Assembly: GCA_028564705.1 (NCBI GenBank) | Contig: JAPXFQ010001662.1 | Location: forward strand, 5,950,001-6,014,000 | Length of the DNA: 64,000 nucleotides | Reading direction: 5' to 3' | From: Apricaphanius iberus | Taxonomy: Eukaryota; Chordata; Actinopteri; Cyprinodontiformes; Aphaniidae | Part shown: piece by piece, positions 1 to 9,107 of the stretch | How positions within the stretch are numbered: position 1 is the first letter of the stretch | How the letters are laid out: each line of letters opens with the position of its first letter | The notes under the pieces: generated by a model | Database searches by the model: none | Told to the model about the DNA's origin: nothing | Seen by the model: only the letters and a program-made list of their open reading frames with translations | Made by a program: the position numbers and the translations under genes

Positions 1-379
1 AAGAGCGGGAGACTGTTACATCAGGCTAGAAGACTACAGAGTTGGACTCTAGACAGACTGGATGATCGCTGGTTAGATCAGTACTGGTGTGAAGAACACA
101 GCTGGAGGCATAAACTAATGGATGTCTGATGTGAGGTGAGTTAGGGGATCTGAATTTTCATGATGACTTTGTAACTACTTTTTGCTGGATGTGTTGTTAA
201 GATGAGCCGACTAAGTCCTCACCCTCCTCCGATGGTAATGAAAATAACACAATATCAGGCCGTATTGATCCGACCCATTTGGGTCTTATTATATTGATCT
301 GTTTTCTCTGCTCGAGATGTTTCTGCGTCTAAAGTGATCGTTGTTGAAAAACGGGATTAAAGTCTCTTAGCCGCGGTCT

Positions 380-566
380 ACTGGCTGAAACCAGCTGCAG
401 CCTACGTTAGCTTCAGTTAGCTCCCGACTAGCTTCTGACTAGCTTGTAGCTATGTCAGCTCGGAGCGTTAACCCTCCGCCCCCAGCCTCACAGCACCATT
501 CTCAGCTCCACCTCTTTGCCCATTTTTGGAGTTTCTGAGAGTGACGGGGCGAGTTATGTGAACAAG
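380..566 (+). promoter_or_regulatory. Probable CpG-rich promoter and 5' UTR of the candidate membrane-protein gene
   Basis: This stretch is richer in G+C and CpG than its surroundings and lies directly before an ATG in the context AACAAGATGGCGGCGG. AAGATGGCGGC is the YY1 consensus, which in vertebrates is often found at or just downstream of start sites of housekeeping genes, overlapping the initiator ATG. No TATA box is visible. A CpG-type promoter firing rightward is an inference from composition and the motif; no transcript evidence is available. Confidence 0.45.
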
Positions 567-638
567 ATGGCGGCGGTGGGAACCGCCCAGTTGGCTTCAT
601 TTTTGCTCTTCATAAACCTATGGGGGACGTACCGGAAG
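567..638 (+). CDS. Candidate exon 1 of an unidentified small membrane protein
   Basis: An ATG in a strong context (AAGATGG) opens 24 codons, with a hydrophobic stretch (residues about 7-19, ASFLLFINLWG) followed by YRK, then a donor AAG|GTTAGT in phase 0. The hydrophobic run could be a signal anchor or first transmembrane segment. The only matching downstream exon I found is 2517-2645, which continues in the same phase. I do not recognise the protein. It lies on the same strand as, and upstream of, the med30 terminal exon, so it could be a gene nested in a med30 intron, or med30 may have its other exons left of the window. A non-coding promoter-proximal exon remains possible. Confidence 0.4.
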
Positions 639-1159
639 GTTAGTCCATTGTTTTATACAGTCTATGCCTTTACCCCTACTTAAAGAAAGCGTCTCGTAAT
701 ACCTGGCAGTATGTTTGGGAGTTGATTTTTAGCCCATCTTCAATCCAAAAAGAGTCCAACCAGCTCATCCTCAATAATACCTCTACACCATCTCCACCTT
801 GCTGGCATCTGACTCAAAGTGGAGCTCTGTGCCTGTTACTGTTCCACCCACAGGACCATCCATCTGGTCCGTCAAGAGTCCCTGTCATTTTATCAGTCCG
901 TAAAACTTCTTAGAAATCTGCCTTCAGTAATTTTGTGGCCCATGCTAGATTGTTCAGCTTATTGGTCTTATTCAGTGGTTGTCTGCTTTCAGCCTGCCTT
1001 AAATCTGTGAACATCTTGTATGTTCTAGCTACTACAGGTACGTCACAGTTATGCAACAGGACAGAAATGCATGATGGACTTTCTGGTTGCTTTACACTTA
1101 ATTCATCTTAAATTCTTGCCAGTTGATTAGCATCTTTTATTTCTCTGCTCATTTCTTGC

Positions 1160-1340
1160 GACCCTGTTAACTATTTACAACAAAAAAATGGATGGTTCTG
1201 TGATCATGCCCCAATTTCTTGGCAATTTCACGAGTCCTGCATCCCTCTGAGAGACTTTTTGTCATTTTTGATTGTTTAGAGACGGTTTACTACGTTTTTG
1301 GCCCATTGTGCCAAAAGAAAAGCTGTCGAATATTTATCCA
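1160..1340 (-). mobile_element. Fossil of a Tc1/mariner-type transposase N-terminus
   Basis: On the - strand, around 1200-1260, a frame reads CRTREIAKKLGHDHRTIH. This resembles the first helix-turn-helix of Tc1-like transposases (compare REIAKKLKISYNGVYYSL in the intact element at 6365). Frames are broken on both sides and no terminal inverted repeat was found, so it is an old inactive relic. The family differs from the intact element. Confidence 0.45.
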
Positions 1341-1874
1341 TGAAACATTCAGGTCTATCCAGCTTGGAGTTGATAATCATTCAACAATCTTGAAGAGTGC
1401 TAATTCAGTTTTATTTAACTGGGGGAAAGAATCCAAAATGTGGAATCAAGCAGCTGTCCAGTTACCTTTTATTACTTGATGTATCAATTTTTTATATTTC
1501 GCAGTTGGTTTTAGTCCTTAGAGGTCCGGGTTGTGACTCAAGCATTGGCTTGCATCGTGAACTTTCAGTTTCTGTCCTTGGGATGCTCACTCCATAAGAT
1601 GAGCTACCTGGTGCATAGGGGATTTAGATTTTGTCTGGTCACCAAAGTCAAAGTAATCCTGGATTTTCCCAGCTTGATTTGTAAAACACTCGTTTGGCTT
1701 ACTTTCAGCTTTAGTTTACAAAGCGGATCTCACCCTGGACTACTCATCTTTTTTTTTTCAGGTCACAGCGAGCTAAACACCGTTAACTTATATGAACAAC
1801 GACCCTGATTAACCTGTCATTGCTACAAATCCTGTTTTTTTTTTTGTGGCGTAACATTTACTTTGCTGAGTGGT

Positions 1875-2085
1875 AACTGTGGTTCTGTTCAGATAGATGA
1901 CCTGAGCTGGAACATATTGAACAATCAGATCTCTGATATACGATGGAGCTTGATTATTAAGGGCTTTATAAGTAAGGAGGGGGATGTTAAACTCTATTCT
2001 GGATTTAACAGGGAGCCAATGGAGAGAAGCTAAAACAGGAGAAAAAGTATCTAGCTAATATTCATCAGAACTCTTACTGCAGCAA
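1875..2085. repeat. Fragment of a dispersed fish repeat
   Basis: This segment (GGGCTTTATAAGTAAGGAGG, then a 'lost of the preceding codon order' text with AGGGAGCCAATGGAGAGAAG, then a run ending near ACTGCAGCAAAAG) matches in style a repeat I recall from many teleost introns, whose other portion resembles the block at 63240-63440. It carries no readable ORF. The family name is not certain, and the assignment rests on memory of similar sequence, not on alignment. Confidence 0.3.
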
Positions 2086-2516
2086 AAGTTTAGTGTCTGG
2101 TCTTAAAAGTACATGGGGTATCATGGTCTTCGTCAATACACGGTAGAATGGGCTTTATCGCAGCGTGTTTAGAAGAACTTTTTAATAAACCATTAAAGTT
2201 TTTCTTCCGGCTACATCGATGCGAAGCATTGTGGCGGTAGAGTGAAGCACCAAAATAGAGTGAGATTTTGCTTATTATCGAGACAATAATTTAGTATAGT
2301 AGTATAATATAGTAGTAATGGATGAAGCCATCTTAGAAGTTTCAGCGGCGGGAATGGTCGACAGTTGAACATTGGTGTGTTTCATTACGTTTCAATTCAA
2401 CATTTTTCACACATTTCCATCTGATGTTCAGGTATAAAAGAGATGGATAGTGAACATTAAAAGGGAAAACGTCATTATCTCTCACCACACCCGTCTCCGC
2501 AGTCGACACTTGGCAG

Positions 2517-2645
2517 CACAGGAGGTCAAAGAGCCGAGTGAAGACGGTGCCGTTCTGGTTTTATTTAATCGGAACAACTATTCTCTCGGTGGGAGTATGC
2601 GGCTTCTTGCTCTTCAACATGGTTCTGAAGCAGTTTGCCCTCTGG
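2517..2645 (+). CDS. Candidate exon 2 of the unidentified small membrane protein
   Basis: With acceptor TTGGCAG|CAC and donor CTCTGG|GTGAGA, this 129-bp segment is open for exactly 43 codons in the phase left by the exon ending at 638. It starts with a basic stretch (HRRSKSRVKT), followed by one strong transmembrane segment (about 24 residues from VPFWFYLIGTTILSVGVCGF through LLF), and ends NMVLKQFALW. Read with exon 1, the start is hydrophobic helix, basic loop, hydrophobic helix, a two-pass membrane protein. Both splice sites fit consensus. The next exon would begin in phase 0; an open stretch after the AG at 3001-3002 is one weak candidate. No family is recognised. Confidence 0.4.
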
Positions 2646-3550
2646 GTGAGACCTCTTTGAATTTATCACCTAACTAATCCGTTTGCACTCACTCCAGCAG
2701 TCAGGAGCATATCTAACAGGGTTAATCTCATTAATGTGATAAACTAGTTTGGGGTTTTGGTGTCAGCAAAAATTTCAGGTCTCCTCACCAGAAACAGCTG
2801 GTTATGTTTTCTCCAGTTCTTTTTGTCTTTACAGCTTATATTTGTTGGATTTGTTATTTTTTTTTTCCACATTTTTTTTTCCAACTTTCCAAATACTGCG
2901 TCAGATTACCTTTTGGGATTTAGAGGTACGTTTTTTTTTTAAGTTTGAACTGCACTCTTGCATCACCTGTACTTTAACCAACACTGTATTTGCGCACTGC
3001 AGATCGCATGGACAGAAGGAAGACCATACAGTTCTAGGTTGTGGACATCCCTCTCCCTCCTTTGCATCAACTCCGTGTGCTCATGCAGTTTCTGCTTTAT
3101 TGCAACAGTCGACGTGAATAAATCACACAGGCCTGCACACACCAGCGCGCGAACGCAGACTCTGGAGATGCGTGCTTGCCTCCACACCTGACTGCACCCG
3201 ACTCGGAGCGTGCCAATCACCGCTTGCATTCCAGCTCGGGTCAGCGTGCCTCGTTGCTCCCTCCTCCTCCTCCTGCAGGCAGTTTTATCATGTGAAGCAG
3301 GTTGTCTTCCAGTCCAGATCCAGCCTGCTTGCAGGAGTTGAGTGGTCACTCTGCATGTCTGCTGCAGACTGTAAATTCATCTAAATACCTGAGAACACAG
3401 CTAATGGCTGCTCTTCCTCGTTCAAGTTGTGAAGGATTAGAGTTGCTCTAATTATGAGGCTATGAATTAAATTTACATTTCCCAGTGATTGATGCATCAC
3501 TTCTGTAATAATAGCAGCCTGGTCGCCCATATATCAAGATATGCCAAGGA

Positions 3551-3571
3551 GCCTCTTCATAATGAAGAGGC
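3551..3571. repeat. Perfect 10-bp inverted repeat with 1-nt centre
   Basis: GCCTCTTCAT, a single A, then ATGAAGAGGC: the arms are exactly complementary. It sits in a non-repetitive AT-rich stretch (3430-3640) that could be conserved regulatory DNA, but nothing in the sequence proves this. Confidence 0.6.
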
Positions 3572-4163
3572 CGTGAAACTTCACGCCTGCTTTACAATCG
3601 AGGATTAAGGTAAAATTGGAAGCTGGAACTATAATAACTACAGTATTAGTCTTTGTTTACAAGCTTACAGGAAATAGAGGGGAGGTATGATCTCATTTAT
3701 GGAGAGAAAACGGTTGTTTCAGGTTTCCCTTGTTGGAGTAATGAGGTAAATCCTGTAGAATACACACTTGGAGAAGAGGCACTCAGAATCAAAGTGAACG
3801 TCTCTGAGATTCACGAGAGCGGAGGAGTTTGGGAAGCGTTCAGAAATCCTCCCACCCACACCTCCCTCCCAAGGAAGAGACTGGAGGGTTTCCAAAAATG
3901 TTCCACTCTGGAATATCTTCAAGGACAATCAGCTAAACAGCTGATATTAACAGAGCTGTGTGAAATCGATTGCCCTAGGTGTTATCTGCGGCACAAAAAT
4001 GGCTGGTAATTAGTCATGGCTAAAGGAGTGTTGCTGAGAGTGAGATGGATTTAATCTTAATAGATTTCACTGCACTGCAGATTCAGGAGCTCCTGACTGA
4101 GCGAGGCTGCTCCCTTCCTCTTCCTCTCCAGCTTCCAGGGCGTCTCTCTGATGTGCTGATGCC

Positions 4164-4199
4164 AAATTCGCTCCAAACGTAGACGTTTGGAGCGAATTT
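4164..4199. repeat. Perfect 17-bp inverted repeat (2-nt loop)
   Basis: AAATTCGCTCCAAACGT, the dinucleotide AG, then ACGTTTGGAGCGAATTT: all 17 positions of the two arms pair. It is followed by T-rich sequence. Such a perfect short-loop palindrome is expected to be unstable in replication unless recent or maintained. No flanking direct repeat identifying it as a transposon remnant was seen. Confidence 0.8.
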
Positions 4200-4865
4200 T
4201 TTCACTTATTTCCTTTTCTTTTTTTTGCTGCCCACGCTTGGCAGCTGTGCTTGATTTTTATTGTTCAGAGTCTCCAGCTGCAGCAGCAGTGAAGGAGCCA
4301 TTATTAGTGTGCCGTCCACAGCAGCTGTTGACTCAGAGATTTTGGTAAAGCTTTCAGAGACGATCAGAGGACAAAGCCCCGACTGACGGGGAGGTTTGCT
4401 TGTTGTAGCGATTAACCAGGGCGATGACTGACGAACTCCCATAATGTATTTGGAAAGGTGCTTTATTTTGTCCTTCTGAATACCTGAAGTTTAAGGTAAT
4501 TCTTTGTGGATTTTATTTATTGTTCACCTTCATCACTTCAGCTTGGAGTCTTCAAGGTTGTTTTTGAATGGACCTCAAAGAATTTTCCTTCTCTGCCAAT
4601 ACCAAACAAACTTTAAAGCCCCATAATTGTTGTTGTGATGTGTTGTAAAAGTATTTAGACTCTAAAATGCTTCCTACCAATTTTTTTAAGTATTAATTCT
4701 GAAGAAGCAGTGGCCCTTTTTAGGTCAGGGAATAATGCTGACTGAGCAGACTTTAGACCAAACCCTTATTGAATCAGGTTTTTTAAGAACATACATTACT
4801 TAAAGTGGGATTTTTCTCACTAAACTGCTCACAATAGCTCAATTTATTTATTTGATTGAATTAAC

Positions 4866-5550
4866 TCAAGGAAATTTCAATCGAACGCAACTGGACTTGG
4901 TGATTTGTCTTGGAAGACGTTTCACCTTTTATCCAAAGGCTTCATCAGTTCATGCTCGCCGCTGACCAGGCTGGTACTGGTCCAACTAACTGGTGTGGAG
5001 TCTCAGCTATTTAACCTCTTGGAGGGCTTTTACAAGACTGATTATGTCATTGGATCCTTTGTGCTCCACGTCTTTACGTGGTTGTATGCGTGTCGCCTAT
5101 TGGTGGCGGTTAGGTTTCGGCTTCATTAGTGCCCTATTGTGTTATAACTACAGTCGTTGGAGTCACAGTTGTTTTTCTAATTAGAGGCTAAGTTGTTGAG
5201 TCTCCTGGGTAGGGATGAAAGGGCAGCATTGTAAATTGGAGATAGGTGATGTCTCAGGCCTCCTCCTCTGTTGAGCGATGGTTTCTCTACTTTTACATAG
5301 ATGGCTTCTTTTACTCCTGTTTCAAACCATCTGTCCTCTCTGTCTAATATCTTGACATTGCTGTCCTCAAAGGAGTGGGCTTTATCATTGAGATGTAAAT
5401 GAACAGCAGAGTCAATGCCTGAGGAGTTAGCTCTCCTGTGTTGGGCCATGCGTTTGTGCAGTGGTTGTTTGTACCACCAATGTAGAGGTCCTTGCATTCG
5501 TCATTGCATTGCATTGCATACACCAGGTTGCTTTTGTGTGCGTGTGAAAA
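4866..5550 (-). mobile_element. Penelope-like retroelement fragment (GIY-YIG endonuclease end), left arm
   Basis: On the - strand, frames read KSNLVYA, then DLYIGG, then QPLHKRMAQHRRA, then SFEDSNVKILDREDRWFE, VKEAIYVKVEKPSLNRGGG and LSPIYNA. This is the characteristic C-terminal GIY-YIG endonuclease region of vertebrate Penelope-like elements. A frameshift lies between DLYIGG and QPLHKR, so it is inactive. After the coding end comes the non-coding tail, ending at an inverted-repeat edge near 4866 (CTCAAGGAAATTTCAATC). The reverse transcriptase part is missing. Confidence 0.75.
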
Positions 5551-5559
5551 ACAAAAACA

Positions 5560-5845
5560 AATGAAACAATGTAGTCATTCCATATGTGTCTGGGATTTCT
5601 GAAAAACTCAGGAGGATTTTTAGTAAACACAGTATCCCTGTGTATTTCAAACCCAGCAACACACTCAGACAGAGACTATTACATCCCAAGGACAGAACAC
5701 CACACGCACACAAAAGCAACCTGGTGTATCAACTGTGACTCCAGCGACTGTCGTTATAACACAATAGGGCACTAATGAAGCCGAAACGTCTTCCAAGACA
5801 AATTACCAAATCTAGTTGCTTTGGATTGAAATTTCCTTGAGATAA
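5560..5845 (+). mobile_element. Penelope-like fragment, right arm in opposite orientation
   Basis: On the + strand a frame reads LHPKDRTPHAHKSNLVYQL and then stops. This is the segment that should precede the GIY-YIG domain, but here it jumps directly to the non-coding tail, ending with GAAATTTCCTTGAG near 5842, the inverted complement of the left-arm edge near 4866. The two arms are therefore divergent copies of one Penelope-like element joined head to head, with the endonuclease domain deleted from this copy. Confidence 0.65.
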
Positions 5846-5952
5846 CCATGACCTGGATGAATGAGAATATTCACAGGTTTGATTGAATTCCTTTATCCTC
5901 ATTGATGTTCTACAGCACACGTGTCAAACTCAAGGACCGCCATAGCCATATA

Positions 5953-7570
5953 CACTACCGTTCAAAATTTTGGGGTCACATTGAAATGTCCTTATTTTTG
6001 AAGGAAAAGCACTGTACTTTTCAATGAAGATAACTTTAAACTAGTCTTAACTTAAAAGAAACACATGCTATACATTGCTAATGTGGTAAATGACTATTCT
6101 AGTTGCAAATGTCTGGTTTTTGGTGCAATATCTACATAGGTGTATAGAGGCCCATTTCCAGCAACTATCACTCCAGTGTTCTAATGGTACAATGTGTTTG
6201 GTCATTGGCTCAGAAGGCTAATTGATGATTAGAAAACCCTTGTGCAATCATGTTCACACAACTGAAAACAGTTTAGCTCGGTACAGAAGCTACAAAACTG
6301 ACCTTCCTTTGAGCAGATTGAGTTTCTGGAGCATCACATTTGTGGGGTCAATTAAACGCTCAAAATGGCCAGAAAAAGAGAACTTTCATCTGAAACTCGA
6401 CAGTCTATTCTTGTTCTTAGAAATGAAGGCTATTCCATGCGAGAAATTGCTAAGAAATTGAAGATTTCCTACAACGGTGTGTACTACTCCCTTCAGAGGA
6501 CAGCACAAACAGGCTCTAACCAGAGTAGAAAAAGAAGTGGGAGGCCGCGTTGCACAACTGAGCAAGAAGATAAGTACATTAGAGTCTCTAGTTTGAGAAA
6601 CAGACGCCTCACAGGTCCCCAACTGGCATCTTCATTAAATAGTACCCGCAAAACACCAGTGTCAACATCGACAGTGAAGAGGCGGCTGCGGGATTCTGGG
6701 CTTCAGAGCAGAGTGGCAAAGAAAAAGCCATATCTGAGACTGGCCAATAAAAGAAAAAGATTAAGATGGGCAAAAGACCACAGACATTGGACAGAGGAAG
6801 ACTGGAAAAAAGTGCTGTGGACGGATGAATCCAAGTTTGAGGTGTTTGGATCACAAAGAAGAACGTTTGTGAGACGCAGAACAACTGAAAAGATGCTGGA
6901 AGAATGCCTGACGCCATCTGTTAAGCATGGTGGAGGTAATGTGATGGTCTGGGGTTGCTTTGGTGCTGGTAAGGTGGGAGATTTGTACAGGGTAAAAGGG
7001 ATTCTGAATAAGGAAGGCTATCACTCCATTTTGCAACGCCATGCCATACCCAGTGGACAGCGCTTGATTGGAGCCAATTTCATCCTACAACAGGACAATG
7101 ACCCAAAACACACCTCGAAATTGTGCAAGAACTATTTAGAGAAGAAGCAGGCAGCTGGTATTCTATCGGTAATGGAGTGGCCAGCGCAGTCACCAGATTT
7201 GAACCCCGTTGAGCTGTTGTGGGAGCAGCTTGACCGTATGGTACGCAAGAAGTGCCCATCCAACCAATCCAAATTGTGGGAGCTGCTTCTAGAAGCGTGG
7301 GGTGCAATTTCTCCAGATTACCTCAACAAATTAACAGCTAGAATGCCAAAGGTCTGCAATGCTGTAATTGCTGCAAATGGAGGATTCTTTGATGAAAGCA
7401 AAGTTTGATGTAAAAACAATCTTATTTCAAATAAAAATCATTATTTCTAACCTTGTCAATGTCTTGACTCTATTTTTTATTCATTTCACAACGTATGGTG
7501 GTGAATAAGTGTGACTTTTCATGGAAAAAACAAAATTGTGTGGGTGACCCCAAACTATTGAACGGTAGTG
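5953..7570 (+). mobile_element. Complete Tc1/mariner transposon, DD38E type, TA target duplication
   Basis: The ends are CACTACCGTTCAAAATTTTG on the left and its near-complement (CAATAGTTTGG inverted, ending CGGTAGTG) on the right. They form an imperfect inverted repeat of about 28 bp differing at two positions, flanked by TA at 5951-5952 and 7571-7572. The total is about 1.6 kb, the normal size for the superfamily, and one uninterrupted transposase lies between the ends. Well-preserved ends and ORF suggest a young insertion. It lies in an older repeat, giving a relative age. Confidence 0.9.
6365..7408 (+). CDS. Tc1/mariner transposase, intact, DD38E catalytic spacing
   Basis: 347 codons without a stop. 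The enzyme excises and inserts the element by cut and paste at TA dinucleotides in the nucleus. Order: first helix-turn-helix (residues about 1-50, SMREIAKKLKISYNGVYYSL), GRPR minor-groove hook (RKRSGRPRCTT, about 57-67), second helix-turn-helix (LTGPQLASSLN to VKRRLRDSGL), a basic stretch (KKKPYLRLANKRKRLRW), and the DDE domain with WTDES (first Asp), GGGNVMVWGC, LQQDNDPKHTS (second Asp) and SPDLNPVELLW (Glu). I count 38 residues between the first Asp of DNDPKHT and the Glu, against 34 in classical Tc1. This fits the DD38E group described in animals (called Intruder). The length equals that of the family, so activity is possible but untested. Confidence 0.93.
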   Translation: MARKRELSSETRQSILVLRNEGYSMREIAKKLKISYNGVYYSLQRTAQTGSNQSRKRSGRPRCTTEQEDKYIRVSSLRNRRLTGPQLASSLNSTRKTPVSTSTVKRRLRDSGLQSRVAKKKPYLRLANKRKRLRWAKDHRHWTEEDWKKVLWTDESKFEVFGSQRRTFVRRRTTEKMLEECLTPSVKHGGGNVMVWGCFGAGKVGDLYRVKGILNKEGYHSILQRHAIPSGQRLIGANFILQQDNDPKHTSKLCKNYLEKKQAAGILSVMEWPAQSPDLNPVELLWEQLDRMVRKKCPSNQSKLWELLLEAWGAISPDYLNKLTARMPKVCNAVIAANGGFFDESKV

Positions 7571-7589
7571 TATTTGGCCCTCTAAACTC

Positions 7590-7900
7590 TCAAAGGTTAT
7601 ATTTATACTCTTATTAAGGCTCTGGAGTCTTGGTGTAGTTGGAGCAAGTTTGATATTAATGTTGCCAAGACAAAGGAGCTCATATGTAACACGATTTTAA
7701 AGTTGAACCAGTTTTACTTGCCAATCAACCTGTAGAAACGGTTCCACACTTGAAATATTTAGACTACTTTTTAGAGTGTTGGCTTGGTTTGGTTTAAAAC
7801 ATAGATTTTGTGTCTGAGAAAAGGAAGCTCAGAAACCGTGTGGTCAGTCAGCAGACTGTAGAGCTTGTGTATAAAGCAGCTGTTGAGTTATTTTGACCGT
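7590..7900 (+). pseudogene. Non-LTR retrotransposon reverse transcriptase relic
   Basis: Broken + strand frames recall the post-catalytic part of fish LINE reverse transcriptases: a stretch like LDINVAKTKELIC around 7650-7685, a KYLDYF-like piece near 7755, and QQTVELVYKAAVE near 7850. In many fish LINEs the order is NVTKTKE, KYLG, then VYKALVES. Several stops and frameshifts make it inactive. Clade not assignable. Confidence 0.4.
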
Positions 7901-9011
7901 ACATCAGCCAACCTGGTTTGGACATTTAAACTGCAGATCTAAGGGAATATCTTAAGAATTGTTTCTTGGGGAGACAAAATAGTTGGCAGACTGAATTTTT
8001 TTTTTTTGTAGCAGGTATGAGAGGTGATTTGTTCCAATTGCTGTAATGATTCTTAACGTAAACGATGAGACGCAATCGTAGCAAATAGTACCACAATGTG
8101 TGCATGGAAAAATATGCGTGCAAATGTCGTTTTGTTCTGAAGAGATAATGAAAATTTCCACTATGGTGGACAATAAAGTTTCATTCTATTCTGTTGTGTA
8201 AATTGAGCCTTTAAGTTCTATTTATGTGTACCTAAACTATATTTCATCAGTCAAATCACTGTTTATTTGAATAGTCCTAAATCACATCATTGTGAAAAGA
8301 TGGTCAGTCTCAATTGCTTTTAACAAGTAATTGTTAAGCTTTAGGAAGTACTTTCTCAGACAGATATGTGTTAATATTTTAGTGGTTTGTTAAAGACCAT
8401 TTTATCAATACTCTGTGCTATAACCGGCCCTTTAAGGACATTCTTTATCTGGATGTGGCGCAAAATGGAAATGAGTTTGACACTAGAGTCTAGTGGATAC
8501 AACTGTGGAGAAAATAGCAGAAGTAATTCTGAAAATACCATCAAGATTTCTGGGGTTTTAAACCTCATTAACTGGAATTAATTTCTTATTTTATCGTGAT
8601 GAAATTGCTATGCACTAAAAAAAGCCCACCCACAGAATTTGAGACTAGATGAGAAATTAAGTTTATCAACCTGGGAAGGGTTAGAAAGCCTGAGGCGAAA
8701 TTCTTCCAAGAACAAAGTAAGGGATCTGTGATGGGTAGTGAGGAGGGACAAATAAAAGGGTTTAAAGATAGCTAGATACAGGGGTGGACAAGATGGACTG
8801 TGGTTCTATGATAGATCAATCGTTGGACGAACAAAAGGTTGGGTGGGAGGACTTTATTTTGTCCAAACCAATGAGTCCTCCAATCAGATTCTGAGGTTAC
8901 GGTTTCATGTTTTTTTTCTGAAACAAAATCACCTACTTTGGACTTTCAAACGGCGTTCAGATGCTGGCAGATCGTGACAGTTTTATACTCGTTCCCGTGT
9001 GTCTCCTGCAG

Positions 9012-9107
9012 AAGCTGAAGCAGAAAAACCAACAGCTGAAGCAGATCATGGACCAACTGAGGAACCTCATCTGGGAGATCAACTCCATGCTGGCCGTTCG
9101 CAGCTGA
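9012..9107 (+). CDS. med30: med30, terminal coding exon (Mediator complex subunit 30)
   Basis: After a clean acceptor (CTCCTGCAG|AAG) the frame reads KLKQKNQQLKQIMDQLRNLI, then WEINSMLAVRS and a stop: 31 residues. This is the conserved C-terminal coiled-coil end of MED30, a metazoan subunit of the Mediator head that links transcription factors to RNA polymerase II. Mammalian MED30 ends in almost the same residues (DINAMLAMRN). Earlier exons, encoding the N-terminal domain, were searched for in 1-9000 and not seen, so they lie left of the window. Only this exon can be supported. It is convergent with ext1, as in mammals. The phase-0 start with AAG agrees with the known last exon. Confidence 0.92.
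   Translation, partial: KLKQKNQQLKQIMDQLRNLIWEINSMLAVRS

Larger units (their letters stand above)
639..2516 (+). other. Intron between the two candidate exons
   Basis: No supported coding sequence. It contains a decayed Tc1-type fragment (about 1160-1340) and part of a dispersed fish repeat (about 1875-2085). The remaining open frames are short and look random. The poly-T runs at 1750 and 1835 are unremarkable. Confidence 0.5.
2646..4863. other. Non-coding stretch with two perfect inverted repeats
   Basis: No supported gene. G+C rises at about 3000-3330. An open frame of 118 codons at 3653-4009 has no recognisable domain. Two perfect hairpin-like palindromes occur, at 3551-3571 and 4164-4199, and are listed separately. 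Confidence 0.4.
5921..8483. mobile_element. Remnant non-autonomous repeat bounded by GTGTCAAACTCA, split by later insertions
   Basis: GTGTCAAACTCA at 5921-5932 is the exact inverted complement of TGAGTTTGACAC at 8472-8483. The flanking text (TTTGGCCCTC after the Tc1 insertion, CCGGCCCTTT near 8424) resembles a common fish hAT-type MITE whose ends begin GTGTCAAACTCAAGGCC. Inside lie the intact DD38E Tc1 element (5953-7570) and a LINE-like relic (about 7590-7900). Clear target-site duplications were not found, so the outer boundary is tentative. Confidence 0.45.

Noticed and set aside
2958..3191. Possible third exon of the membrane-protein candidate (after the AG at 3001-3002)
   Set aside because: In phase and open, but its sequence shows no conserved character and no clear donor or terminal signal; kept only as a weak possibility.
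3653..4009. 118-codon + strand frame upstream of med30's last exon
   Set aside because: No recognisable domain, no splice-site context joining it to the candidate exons, and partly open on the opposite strand too.
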